Shown: in pieces, positions 8,273-16,520 of the stretch
Position numbering within the stretch: position 1 is the first letter of the stretch
How the letters are laid out: every line of letters starts with the position of its first letter
NCBI RefSeq assembly: GCF_900060185.1
Contig: NZ_FIZY01000049.1
Location: forward strand, 1 to 37,719
Direction of reading: 5' to 3'
Length of the DNA: 37,719 bases
DNA from: Grimontia marina
GTDB lineage: Bacteria; Pseudomonadota; Gammaproteobacteria; Enterobacterales; Vibrionaceae
Notes under the pieces: model-generated
What the model saw: the letters and a program-made list of their open reading frames with translations, nothing else
Databases searched by the model: none
Told to the model about the DNA's origin: nothing
Made by a program: the position numbers and the translations under genes

Positions 8273-8293
8273 TCAAGTTGTCTAGATAACCTC
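8252..8293 (-). promoter_or_regulatory. Paired palindromic operator-like site upstream of phnI remnant
   Basis: GAGGTTATCTAGA (8252-8264) and TCTAGATAACCTC (8281-8293) are perfect inverted copies separated by 16 bp. Each arm itself holds a near-palindrome, GTTATCTAGATA on the left and GTTGTCTAGATAAC on the right. This design resembles sites of HutC-type GntR regulators such as PhnF. I infer it is the original phn operator, left behind when the first genes were lost. No regulator gene of this type is in the window. Confidence 0.5.
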
Positions 8294-8378
8294 GTCACTA
8301 AATATTCATATTTGTCCTTTCACCCTACGAACGAGACTAGTGAGTGACTTGTATTTCGACCTTGTAGGGGGTTTCCAG

Positions 8379-8648
8379 CTACATGGTATCGCCAAATTTA
8401 ACAATGGTTTCCAGCGCTAGAACCTCTCCTGAGAACTTGGTTTTCTTGTTCTCAATCAAGTCACGCCAAATATCGTCTAACGACAATATACGAGTATTAT
8501 TGAACCCCTCAAATGACAGTCTCATGCACTGCTGCCAGTCTTTACCGCTGCCTGTTCTTTCATACTCAGCGCCGACCGCTCCAACCGTTCTCTTGGACGA
8601 CACTTCAACACAAAACTCGGCAACTTCTTGTTCTTTCCATGTATTCAT
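8379..8648 (-). CDS. Hypothetical protein
   Basis: The protein is 89 aa from the ATG at 8648, which has GAGG eight bases upstream. The same frame is open back to 8798, but that part overlaps the cytochrome b561-like gene and is unlikely to be used. The sequence is mixed alpha/beta in character: WKEQEVAEFCVEVSSKR, a Gly-rich turn YERTGSGKDW, then LDDIWRDLIENKK and a C-terminal ETIVKFGDTM. There is no signal peptide or membrane segment. I do not recognise the family. It lies 58 nt after the cytochrome gene in the same direction and may be co-transcribed with it. Confidence 0.5.
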   Translation of the reverse strand: MNTWKEQEVAEFCVEVSSKRTVGAVGAEYERTGSGKDWQQCMRLSFEGFNNTRILSLDDIWRDLIENKKTKFSGEVLALETIVKFGDTM

Positions 8649-8706
8649 CTTGGATGCCTCATCATTTAACCTTTCAAAATTATAGATAGAGGTTAACTCA
8701 TTGGTC

Positions 8707-9309
8707 TCATTTATAAGACAAATGTGACCTAGCGCGTTTTCCGCGACGCCACCACAAGATGAGATGGAAAAGAGCAAATAAGCCATGCCCCCAAACATAG
8801 GCTTCTATCGCAGTGACTGACATTTTATGGATTGCTAAAAAGTCTGGGCTCAATGGGTTTTCATTTAACATGGCAATCGCCCATATTGCGCCAGTCACTG
8901 CTGCCAAAATCAATGCCAATAAACCCAACCCTTCAACCGCCGCCGCCAACCCACCGGGCTTTGGAGAAGGTAGACGGCCCGACTTCATAATCCGTATGTC
9001 AGCCTTTATGCGTTTAATGTTCCCAAATAGCCAAGGATACAAATCACTGATTGGTCTGCGGTTAATTACAGTGACAAAGAAAACCATCGAAAAGAGAAGT
9101 AGCCCCACACCACCGTACATATGAACATGGTCAATGAGGGTGAGGTGGTAAACAGTAGATTCATTGATGACGTGCATACCAGCAGATGTTAACAGCTGAA
9201 AGAGTACCCAGCTTAACGTCGTAAAGTGCAACCATTTCTCAGCTGAAGGCAGCCGCGCAAAAAGGAAGGAAAGTCCGCGAATCGCTTTATTTGAAATTTG
9301 AACGTGCAT
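8707..9309 (-). CDS. Cytochrome b561-like membrane protein
   Basis: The protein is 200 aa with four or five hydrophobic helices and a short basic cytoplasmic C-terminus (RRGKRARSH). Histidines lie in or near helices: KWLHFTTLSW, HVINESTVYHLTLIDHVHMYGG and, near the end, AIHKMSVTAIEAYVWGHGLF. These are suitable for b-type haem, and the plan matches the cytochrome b561 / b-b6-type family that passes electrons between quinol and periplasmic or membrane partners. The ribosome site is weak. It is downstream of the chitinase but behind that gene's terminator. The actual partner is unknown; the c-type cytochrome at 0.3 kb is too far away for an operon. Confidence 0.7.
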   Translation of the reverse strand: MHVQISNKAIRGLSFLFARLPSAEKWLHFTTLSWVLFQLLTSAGMHVINESTVYHLTLIDHVHMYGGVGLLLFSMVFFVTVINRRPISDLYPWLFGNIKRIKADIRIMKSGRLPSPKPGGLAAAVEGLGLLALILAAVTGAIWAIAMLNENPLSPDFLAIHKMSVTAIEAYVWGHGLFALFHLILWWRRGKRARSHLSYK

Positions 9310-9391
9310 AACACCGTTACTGCTTGTGATCGTTAAGCAAGTCTATGAAGGTGTTTTATGATACCGCTGTCTCATAAGTAATATTTTAATC

Positions 9392-9419
9392 AAAAAAGCG
9401 GGAAAATCTCTTCCCGCTT
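9392..9419 (-). terminator. Rho-independent terminator of the chitinase gene
   Basis: On the minus strand AGCGGGAA and TTCCCGCT (9418-9411 and 9404-9397) form an 8-bp stem with a 6-nt loop, followed by six T. It lies just after the chitinase stop. Confidence 0.9.
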
Positions 9420-9431
9420 CTCAGTTTGATG

Positions 9432-11975
9432 CTATTCCCCTGCATTCATGGTGTTTAACTTTTCGCCTACAGGGCCAGAGAAGTTAAAACCATCATGCTT
9501 GTCCCAGTTGATCGACCACGTCATTACACCGCCAAAATTCGGGTAGTTGAACGCTGGTTTTACTGTTCCACAACCCATTCCTTTAGTCACACAGTCCAGC
9601 GCATCGAGAATGTTCTGGGTAGGAGCCTGACCTGAGTTCGCCGAGCTTGGGCCTGATGGTAGACCAATCGCAACCTGATCATCACGAAGTGGCGCAAACA
9701 CAGTACCGTTTGCCAATTCAAAACCTTCAATCAACATTTTGGACTGAGTAACCATCATGTCTACTGAACCTTCCGGTGCAGCGCCTGAAAGATACGGATT
9801 AGGCAGACCGCCATTGTTGTAGAGTTGAACATGCAGCAGGTCCAAGGTATCGCGCAGTTCATCAATCAATGGAATGTAAGCGCCCCAAATACCGCTGTAT
9901 GCCACCATACCACCATGCACATAAGGATGCTCAGGTGCCATCGTTAGGTACATGTCACCACCCATGTTGGCTTCAATTTGTTTCAAAGCACGAGGTAAAC
10001 GCGCCTGGATTTGAGAGCCATGAACAAGGTTAGAGCCACTTTCCAGATCGATATCCAGACCATCAAAGCCCCACTCTTTCACAATCGCTGTCAGGCTAGA
10101 AACGAAGTTAGCTTCATCCGTATCGGTGTTCAGTGTGATCGTCCCTTCCGCACCACCGAGTGACAGAACGAAAATTTTTCCTTTCGCCTGCAACGCAGCC
10201 ATGTCTTGCTTGAACTTCATCGGATCAAGCGGAGGACAAGTGCTGCGAATGTCACCGTTATATAGATTGAAGTGGACAGTCCCGTCACTGTTGCGATCGT
10301 TCTCTGCGAAGGCGATATCAATAATATCCCACGCATCTGACATTTCACTGAGGTTGAGCGGACAGCCAGCACCGTTCTCGAAGTTGTGCCAGTAACCAAT
10401 CAGCTGATGTTTTTTCGCCGATTGCTCGAACACTTTCAGCGTAACAGCTGCGGTTGATGCAGTCAGGCCATTGCTATCAGTCGCCAGAGCAGAAACGGCG
10501 TAACTGCCTACAGCCCCTGGTGTCCAGCTTGCGCTGTATGGCGCCGTTGAATCAGTGGCTACAATCGCCCCATCCACAACGAAATCAACCTTAGTCACGG
10601 TGCCATTAAGCGCGCTTGCCTCTGCTTCCAACAAGACAGCTTTGCCCAGACCGACAGAGATGCCCGCGGCTGGGGAAGTCAAACTTGCCACCAACGGCTG
10701 GTCACTAACGTTCACAAGAATACCGGCATTACCTGTGTTACCTTCGTTGTCAGTGGCAACTGCGCTGATGCTCACTTCGCCTAAGCCCGTAACCGCCCAA
10801 TCAACGGCATAAGGCGCGGCATTATCAACGGCAATGCTTTGACCTGCCACGAAGAACTCCACGCCAGTTACGCTGCCATCAGAATCAACGGCATCAACAG
10901 CAAGGGAAACCGTCTCACCTGCAAGCAGAGTTGCATTATCCGACGGAGAAGTGAAAGTCACGGTAGGAACGATGGCGCAGATACCCAGCTCAGTCCAAGC
11001 GTCTTGCCAGTGAGCGCCGGTATTTGGCTCATATGCCCAAGCCGCATCTGATGAACACCATCCCGCCACGTCACATTGGTATTTGTAGTTCGCATTTTGA
11101 ACAATATCGCCAACTGCATAGCTGGTGCCAGCGCTGTAAGTTGGTACGCCAGCACAACCACCACCAACACTATTGCCAGCGACATTGACTGAGACATCAC
11201 CTGCCCAAGCCTGCAAGCCATCATTGTCAGTCGCTTTAGCATTGAAACTGTGGTTGCCTTCCGTAGCAAGCCAAGGGGTTTCAAACGGTGCAACATCATC
11301 TGAACCGACAAGTTTGTTGTCGACATAGAATTCTACGTGCGTAACTGCGCCATCGGAATCTTCTGCAGTTGCTGTCAGAGCAACGGTTTCACCAGCTTTC
11401 AGTTGCGAACTCGCAGTCGGGTTAGTCAGCTGCGCGGTAGGTGGAATACCAAAGACAGGATCCTCAACCGTAATACTCGCGCTTTGCTCAGACTTCGCGC
11501 CCTCATTGTCCGTGACAACAGCACGGACAGTCGCCTGTCCCTGTTTTGCAACCCACTCTAAAGAGAAAGGAGGCGCTGTAACAACACCAACACTGTTTGC
11601 GCCGACGAAGAATTCAACATCCGACACCGAGCCATCACTGTCGGAGGCAGTCGCTGAAAGATTGATCACATCGCCGGTAACAAAGTTGGAGTTATTCAAA
11701 GGAGAATTCAGCTCGATGACAGGTGGTTGATTGCCGCCAGTAGAACATTGACCAAGTGCTTCCCACTCTTGCCATGGGCCTGAGTTTTCAGCAGGGTTCT
11801 TGCCTGTCGTCCACCATTTGGCTTTGTAAGCTTCGCCGGTATGTGCCACCTGATCACCGCCATTATATACAGCAGTATTTTCCCAGGTTGGCAAGGAGGT
11901 ACAGTCAACTGCCCAAGCTGGCAGTGCTGTTGCTACGCTCAGCGCAATGGCCGTGAGCATCATTGGTTTGTGCAT
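9432..11975 (-). CDS. Secreted modular GH18 chitinase
   Basis: The enzyme hydrolyses beta-1,4 bonds in chitin outside the cell. The start is the ATG at 11975 (AAGGAA upstream), giving a signal peptide MHKPMMLTAIALS... cleaved after PAWA and an 847-aa protein; a longer frame to 12011 only adds non-signal residues. Order of parts: carbohydrate-binding module 5/12 at about 23-75 (KAKWWTTGKNP, GPWQEW), two bacterial Ig-like domains at about 80-262, a second CBM5/12-like module at about 268-332 (YKYQCDVAGWC, HWQDAWTELGIC), two more Ig-like domains at about 334-515, and a GH18 barrel at about 520-847. The catalytic motif DGLDIDLE is complete, with D638, D641, D643 and the acid E645. No lesion is visible. 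It is monocistronic. Confidence 0.93.
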   Translation of the reverse strand: MHKPMMLTAIALSVATALPAWAVDCTSLPTWENTAVYNGGDQVAHTGEAYKAKWWTTGKNPAENSGPWQEWEALGQCSTGGNQPPVIELNSPLNNSNFVTGDVINLSATASDSDGSVSDVEFFVGANSVGVVTAPPFSLEWVAKQGQATVRAVVTDNEGAKSEQSASITVEDPVFGIPPTAQLTNPTASSQLKAGETVALTATAEDSDGAVTHVEFYVDNKLVGSDDVAPFETPWLATEGNHSFNAKATDNDGLQAWAGDVSVNVAGNSVGGGCAGVPTYSAGTSYAVGDIVQNANYKYQCDVAGWCSSDAAWAYEPNTGAHWQDAWTELGICAIVPTVTFTSPSDNATLLAGETVSLAVDAVDSDGSVTGVEFFVAGQSIAVDNAAPYAVDWAVTGLGEVSISAVATDNEGNTGNAGILVNVSDQPLVASLTSPAAGISVGLGKAVLLEAEASALNGTVTKVDFVVDGAIVATDSTAPYSASWTPGAVGSYAVSALATDSNGLTASTAAVTLKVFEQSAKKHQLIGYWHNFENGAGCPLNLSEMSDAWDIIDIAFAENDRNSDGTVHFNLYNGDIRSTCPPLDPMKFKQDMAALQAKGKIFVLSLGGAEGTITLNTDTDEANFVSSLTAIVKEWGFDGLDIDLESGSNLVHGSQIQARLPRALKQIEANMGGDMYLTMAPEHPYVHGGMVAYSGIWGAYIPLIDELRDTLDLLHVQLYNNGGLPNPYLSGAAPEGSVDMMVTQSKMLIEGFELANGTVFAPLRDDQVAIGLPSGPSSANSGQAPTQNILDALDCVTKGMGCGTVKPAFNYPNFGGVMTWSINWDKHDGFNFSGPVGEKLNTMNAGE

Positions 11976-12318
11976 GATGAATTTCCTTATTCGATAATAA
12001 GTCACCACCATTTTCTGTCCCGCTCACGGGACTACCGCAAAAAGACTTCGTGGCGTGGTTTGGGATCTGTCGACTTTATTCTTATCGAGAATTATCCCAT
12101 TCCCATCATGGGTGAATCAGCCAGCTAACTCCATGACAATACGGCTTTTTACGCTCACATTGGTGCCCATTGCACAAACACAGTCCGCAACTTTTTTATT
12201 TCATAAAGGAAGTTCCCAAGGCATCACTTTTTCTCCCTGAATCTCAAGGACTAAACTGATGAAACATATCTATTTGCATTAACAATTAACTAGGTCCACA
12301 TACCGAAACGAGGTGAAA
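11976..12318. other. Divergent intergenic region, chitinase / TRAP binding protein
   Basis: About 340 bp hold the control regions of two divergent genes. I see small palindromes near the chitinase start (GTCCCG/CGGGAC at 12017-12032; CCCATCATGGG at 12107-12117) but no match to a regulator site I can name. No coding remnant was recognised. Confidence 0.4.
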
Positions 12319-13236
12319 ATGCGCTATCTGCTGAGACTGTTTATGGTGACACTCACCTTTTTACTGTCATTACCCGTTTTAGCAACAAGTGAAGAAGAAC
12401 GGTTGGTGTGGCGATTTGGCCTAGAAGAAATTGATGGTTCAGTGCAGGACATCTACGCGAAAGAGTTCAAACGGCGCATAGAAGAAAAGTCAGCGGGACA
12501 AGGCAGCCTAGTGCCGGAAATGCAGGTTTTCAACATCCCTTATATCTTCTCCCAAGACGACAAACTCAACCAATCGGTTCTGACCAATAACTCCACACTG
12601 TATGAAGTTGTCGGCAATGCACTCATTGATCAGGATTTACGCCTGATGACTTTCTATCTTGAAGGTGACATGGTGTGGTCAACCGATACAGAAATCGTCA
12701 AACCTGACGATTTTAAAGATTTTCGAATGCGAGTGATGAACTCGCCTCTGGTGATTGAATCATTTCGTGTCTATGGCGCGGATACCATCCCTCTGCCCTA
12801 CTCTCAGGTTTACGGTGCACTGCAAGCCAATATTGTTAATGGACAGAGTAATCCGGTTTTCTCCATTGAAGAGATGAAGTTTTACGAAGTGACTGAATAC
12901 ATGATTTGGCCCGGGAAACAGAAGTTCACCACATCAGTAATTGCCAATCAGGCCTGGTATTTGTCTCTATCTGCAGAACACAAAATGCTGCTTCGAGATA
13001 CCTTTGAGGAAATGAGCGACTTCATCTTTGAAAAGCAGCAAGCGTTGAATAAAGCTCAACTCGCCAAGATCAAGGAGTTTAAGCCCAGTATGACCTTCAT
13101 CATCCTAACCCGAGCCCAACAAAACGCGTTTAAAAAGTATGCTGCACCAATAAGGGCGAGGTATGTCGAGTTGGCAGGTCAACCGGGTGAACGGCTATTG
13201 AAAGCGCTGGATGAAGCATTAGGCAACAAAAATTAA
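12319..13236 (+). CDS. DctP-type TRAP transporter substrate-binding protein with an internal deletion
   Basis: DctP proteins capture carboxylates or related acids in the periplasm for a DctQM permease. The ATG at 12319 (GAGGTG upstream) gives 305 aa with a signal peptide ending LPVLA; a GTG at 12313 is less likely. Typical segments are present: VYAKEF-like IYAKEFKRRIEEKS, LVPEMQVFNIPYIFSQDD, FRMRVMNSPLVIESFRVYGA, PLPYSQVYGALQ and VNGQSNP. However EEKSAGQ joins directly to GSLVPEMQV. Family members have about 35-40 residues there (the strand region with YPYGTLG and the QFA..SPGHLG stretch). The protein is correspondingly short, so an in-frame deletion of about 110 nt is inferred. No dctQ or dctM is adjacent. 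It is probably non-functional even though the frame is open. Confidence 0.8.
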   Translation: MRYLLRLFMVTLTFLLSLPVLATSEEERLVWRFGLEEIDGSVQDIYAKEFKRRIEEKSAGQGSLVPEMQVFNIPYIFSQDDKLNQSVLTNNSTLYEVVGNALIDQDLRLMTFYLEGDMVWSTDTEIVKPDDFKDFRMRVMNSPLVIESFRVYGADTIPLPYSQVYGALQANIVNGQSNPVFSIEEMKFYEVTEYMIWPGKQKFTTSVIANQAWYLSLSAEHKMLLRDTFEEMSDFIFEKQQALNKAQLAKIKEFKPSMTFIILTRAQQNAFKKYAAPIRARYVELAGQPGERLLKALDEALGNKN

Positions 13237-13261
13237 GAGAGCGACTGACGCTCTCTTAATT
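13231..13261. terminator. Bidirectional terminator between convergent genes
   Basis: AATTAAGAGAGCG (13231-13243) and CGCTCTCTTAATT (13249-13261) form a 13-bp perfect stem with loop ACTGA. The dctP stop TAA is inside the ascending arm. On the minus strand the stem is followed by TTTTTG, so it also ends the EIIC-EAL gene. Confidence 0.88.
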
Positions 13262-13286
13262 TGTATTGGTAACACTGGATTCAGTA

Positions 13287-15404
13287 TTAAGCCATTTCAC
13301 AACTGGTTCGTGGTTGAGGAACATTGCTCATCGCCTGCCGCTTCAATGCATAATTATGCACTTCAGACGCTGAAATCGCTTTGCTGTAATACCAGCCTTG
13401 GATCACTACATCTGTTTCCCGGGAAACAATATCAAGCTGCTCTTTGGTCTCAACGCCTTCTACGATGATATTCATACCAAGTTGCTTGGCGATACCCGCC
13501 AGGCTGTGGAAAACCTGCTTGCCACGTTCGCTGTTGAGCGCAAGCACAAAGCTTCGGTCGATTTTCATCGCATCAATATCAAAGCGGTTTAGGTAACTCA
13601 GTGAACTGTATCCTGTACCAAAGTCATCGATATGAACCGTTGATCCTGCCATATGCAGACGAGAAATAGCGTCCTCCACCAGGGCGGGATTATCAATCAA
13701 GGACTCTTCCGTGATTTCGAAATGAATTAAACCTGGCACCTGAGCAATCAAAGACAATATATCCTCCATCGCACCTTGGTTGGTCAGGGTATGGCTGGTG
13801 ATGTTCACACTGATTGGCATATAGAACTTCTGTTCCATCCAGATCTTACTCTGAGCCACCGACTGTCGAACCACCCACAAATCGATATCCGTCATCAGAT
13901 TTGCCTTCTCAAACACTGAAAGGAATTTACCCGGGGCTTCTACATTACCCATACTGTCACATAGTCGAATGAGCGCTTCAACCGCAGTTACCTGTCCAGT
14001 GTGGCTGGAAATCTGCGGCTGGTATTCTAAGTAAAACTCACGGGTAGCAAATGCTTCCAACTGCATTTGCACGCCTTGAATTTCTCGCACTTTTTGTAGC
14101 GATTCCGTCACAGGGTCGACAGCCAACACGTAGGCTTCTTCTTCCCGGCGGGTAAAGGTGGTGTCCAGTGAAGGAATATACAAATCTCGCGTCTTTGCGT
14201 GTGCATCCAATAAGCGAACAAACGGGATGTAAATCAAGGTACTCAAGATCACCAAGGCGACCTGTAAGATCACAGCGTTGTAATCCCCGCCCGTCGAAAT
14301 AAACGCATTCAGGATAAGTGGGCTGGTAATGGGCGCCATTACAACTGGAATGGCAACGAGTCCTGCTGAAAGCACGGTCAGAGCAATACCCATATTTACC
14401 AGTGGTGCAAGAACAAATGGAATGAAAAGGCGCAGATTAAAGATAATAGGCAGACCAAACATCAAAATTTCGTTGATGTTGAAAAAGCTGAGCGGAATGC
14501 TGGAAAGCGCAATGACACGCATCACTTTGTCTTTTGAAAACGCCAGAATAGCCAGTGCCAAACCAAAAGTGGCGCCTGAACCGCCAATGAAAACAAACGA
14601 CGAAAGCGTCGAAATGTTCATTGCATTCGAAGACATGTCTCCTGCGTTGAAAAGCACTCGATTAATGTCTAGTACATCGATCAAAGGCTGAACCAAAGGT
14701 GTCAGCGCATAGTAGCCATGGATGCCAAAAAACCACAGCAATGAGTTTAGCGACGAGAACAAAGCACCGACGGTATACGGTTCATTGACCGGGTCAAACG
14801 CCTGTAGGAAAGCAGCAGAATCAAAATAAAGGCTTGTCAGGGTCAACAGCTTAGTCATGATCACTACGACGCCTGTCGTGATTACGCCAGGTATGATGAG
14901 GTTCATCGAGTCTTTCACGAGCTTGCCCGCTACTTCGTTCTCGACAATACGTGCCCATCTTTGCTTTTTCATTTTAGAGAGCAAAGGTACGGCGTAGATT
15001 GGCAGTGTCAGACCCACAAAGGTCAAAAGGATTGAGCTTGCCTGATATTCATAAGCCAATACCTTCTCGGCAACAGCTACGTAAGAAATACAGAGCACGG
15101 CAATAGGAGGCCGAGGTAATCGCCACTGAATCGCGAGCATCATACTGATTGATGCTGCAAAAAGGTAAGGATAAAGAGAGGTCAGTGACAACCTTAGAAG
15201 ATTGAGTTCATGTATAAAAATAGGTGCATCCACATTAAGGAATTCGAGCATACTCGCCACAAACCCCAGGATGCTTGACACTATTAGACATGGAACCAAC
15301 CACAACATCCCATCGCGCATCGCACGGAGCGATCGCGTCACCGCCTCAAACCGATACGGATTGAGCCAGTGTAAGAAAGACTTGTTCTTTGATAATTGCT
15401 TCAT
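13287..15404 (-). CDS. PTS EIIC - EAL domain fusion (c-di-GMP phosphodiesterase)
   Basis: The 705-aa protein joins a membrane sugar-permease domain to a cyclic-di-GMP phosphodiesterase. Residues 1 to about 400 are a lactose/cellobiose/chitobiose-type EIIC: multiple hydrophobic helices and the family sugar-site segment F-N-I-N-E-I-L-M-F-G-L-P-I (N309-E312 onward). There is no EIIA or EIIB domain or phosphorylatable Cys/His part. A linker at 400-455 leads to an EAL domain with E476-A-L, N534 (VNIT), E563 (FEITE), D593-D594 (DDFGTGYSS), K614, E648 and Q668, so the catalytic residues look complete. I infer that the EIIC part acts as a sugar sensor or as a partner of a PTS, controlling c-di-GMP. 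It is near the chitinase, so chitobiose is a reasonable guess for the sugar. It is monocistronic. Confidence 0.88.
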   Translation of the reverse strand: MKQLSKNKSFLHWLNPYRFEAVTRSLRAMRDGMLWLVPCLIVSSILGFVASMLEFLNVDAPIFIHELNLLRLSLTSLYPYLFAASISMMLAIQWRLPRPPIAVLCISYVAVAEKVLAYEYQASSILLTFVGLTLPIYAVPLLSKMKKQRWARIVENEVAGKLVKDSMNLIIPGVITTGVVVIMTKLLTLTSLYFDSAAFLQAFDPVNEPYTVGALFSSLNSLLWFFGIHGYYALTPLVQPLIDVLDINRVLFNAGDMSSNAMNISTLSSFVFIGGSGATFGLALAILAFSKDKVMRVIALSSIPLSFFNINEILMFGLPIIFNLRLFIPFVLAPLVNMGIALTVLSAGLVAIPVVMAPITSPLILNAFISTGGDYNAVILQVALVILSTLIYIPFVRLLDAHAKTRDLYIPSLDTTFTRREEEAYVLAVDPVTESLQKVREIQGVQMQLEAFATREFYLEYQPQISSHTGQVTAVEALIRLCDSMGNVEAPGKFLSVFEKANLMTDIDLWVVRQSVAQSKIWMEQKFYMPISVNITSHTLTNQGAMEDILSLIAQVPGLIHFEITEESLIDNPALVEDAISRLHMAGSTVHIDDFGTGYSSLSYLNRFDIDAMKIDRSFVLALNSERGKQVFHSLAGIAKQLGMNIIVEGVETKEQLDIVSRETDVVIQGWYYSKAISASEVHNYALKRQAMSNVPQPRTSCEMA

Positions 15405-15935
15405 TTAGTTCACTGAATGAGGGTCAATAAAATACCATTGCCCTTTGTCGCGACGAAACTATCGAGAGTGCGATTTAAAAAAGAGCGAGTAAATATGCTA
15501 TTTCTGCGAAAATTTTCCGGGTATTGTAGTGTCTAGAAAACCTAAATCAACACCCCCCATAAATAAAGTCGACTTTTACCATCCGTTAACATTCGCCAGA
15601 TAAATGCAATGTACAATTGCATCCATCTCATCTCTCTTTGTTAATCAACAGTTTCAAAATTCCATACTTATTTTCATCATCAACCCCATGAAACATAAGT
15701 GTTAAATTTTTAAAATGGGATCTTGAGTCCATTAAAAAAAACACCAAGCAATAGCAGTATTAACAGTGTTAATTGGCTCGACGAATTTCAAAATGTTAAA
15801 TTTATAACCTTCCATAAACAAAATTATCGGTATCAGCTTGTTATATCATGTTGAAAGAAGCCTCTAATTCTGGAAAAAGTAATCTTTTTTTCGTATATAG
15901 TTAAGGTGTTTATATCCTTTTTCCTATGATCAAAT
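15405..15935. other. AT-rich intergenic region
   Basis: About 530 bp lie between the divergent EIIC-EAL and repeat-protein genes. The sequence is AT-rich with many short A and T runs. It must hold both promoters. I found no coding remnant, tRNA, c-di-GMP riboswitch core or strong hairpin in it. Confidence 0.4.
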
Positions 15936-16520
15936 ATGCCCAACAAATCGAAAATTAGCCGATGCTTAATTATTCAAGCCATCTTACTCACTATCTCTTT
16001 TTCGTTTCAATCGGTTCACGCCATGGGAAAGAAAAAGCCGCATTTCGTCGATACATTGAAACTTCATGGGTACATTGATAACTATGGTAACGTCAGATTA
16101 AACCATTCACCGCTCACAGAACTACCTGAACCCTTTGAAGTGGAAGGATTTCTGGACATGAAGGGAAGCAAGATAAAGCATTTACCCGATGGATTGACGG
16201 TGAAAAGTTATGTAAACGCCTCAAATTCAATGTTAACAAAATTCCCAAAGATTGAAGTCGGTGGTTACATCAACCTGACAGGATCAAAAGTTACGGCATT
16301 GCCCACAGGATTTAAGGTGAATGGTGATTTGAGTTTGGTCGACACGCCAATCACTGTCCTTCCGGGGCGATTAAATGTGAAAGGTAACCTTTACTTGGGC
16401 AATACACGGATAAAAACACTGCCGGCAGACTTAAAGGTAGGGGGTGATTTGTATATCAGGGGAACACAGGTACAAACAGTACCGGAAACGGTTCGAGTAG
16501 AAGGGAAAATCTATCGCTGA
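15936..16520 (+). CDS. Secreted protein with 20-residue LPxxLxVxGDLxL repeats
   Basis: The protein is 194 aa. Residues 1-29 look like a signal peptide (basic start, ILLTISFSF, then SVHA). From about residue 60 it is built of repeats of about 20 residues, best seen in TALPTGFKVNGDLSLVDTPI, TVLPGRLNVKGNLYLGNTRI and KTLPADLKVGGDLYIRGTQV, with more diverged copies before and a partial one at the end. The pattern x-LP-xx-hxVxGxLxLxxTxI alternates like a solenoid related to leucine-rich repeats. No catalytic residues are evident. Such a surface or periplasmic solenoid would suit protein or glycan binding; the true role is unknown. The ribosome site is weak, and the local base composition is more AT-rich than neighbours. 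Confidence 0.72.
   Translation: MPNKSKISRCLIIQAILLTISFSFQSVHAMGKKKPHFVDTLKLHGYIDNYGNVRLNHSPLTELPEPFEVEGFLDMKGSKIKHLPDGLTVKSYVNASNSMLTKFPKIEVGGYINLTGSKVTALPTGFKVNGDLSLVDTPITVLPGRLNVKGNLYLGNTRIKTLPADLKVGGDLYIRGTQVQTVPETVRVEGKIYR

Noticed and set aside
8649-8798. Upstream extension of the 89-aa hypothetical protein
   Set aside because: It overlaps the end of the cytochrome b561-like gene in another frame; the ATG at 8648 has a ribosome site.
15405-15935. A c-di-GMP riboswitch near the EIIC-EAL gene
   Set aside because: I could not find the conserved GEMM core or its paired helices; the stretch is only AT-rich.
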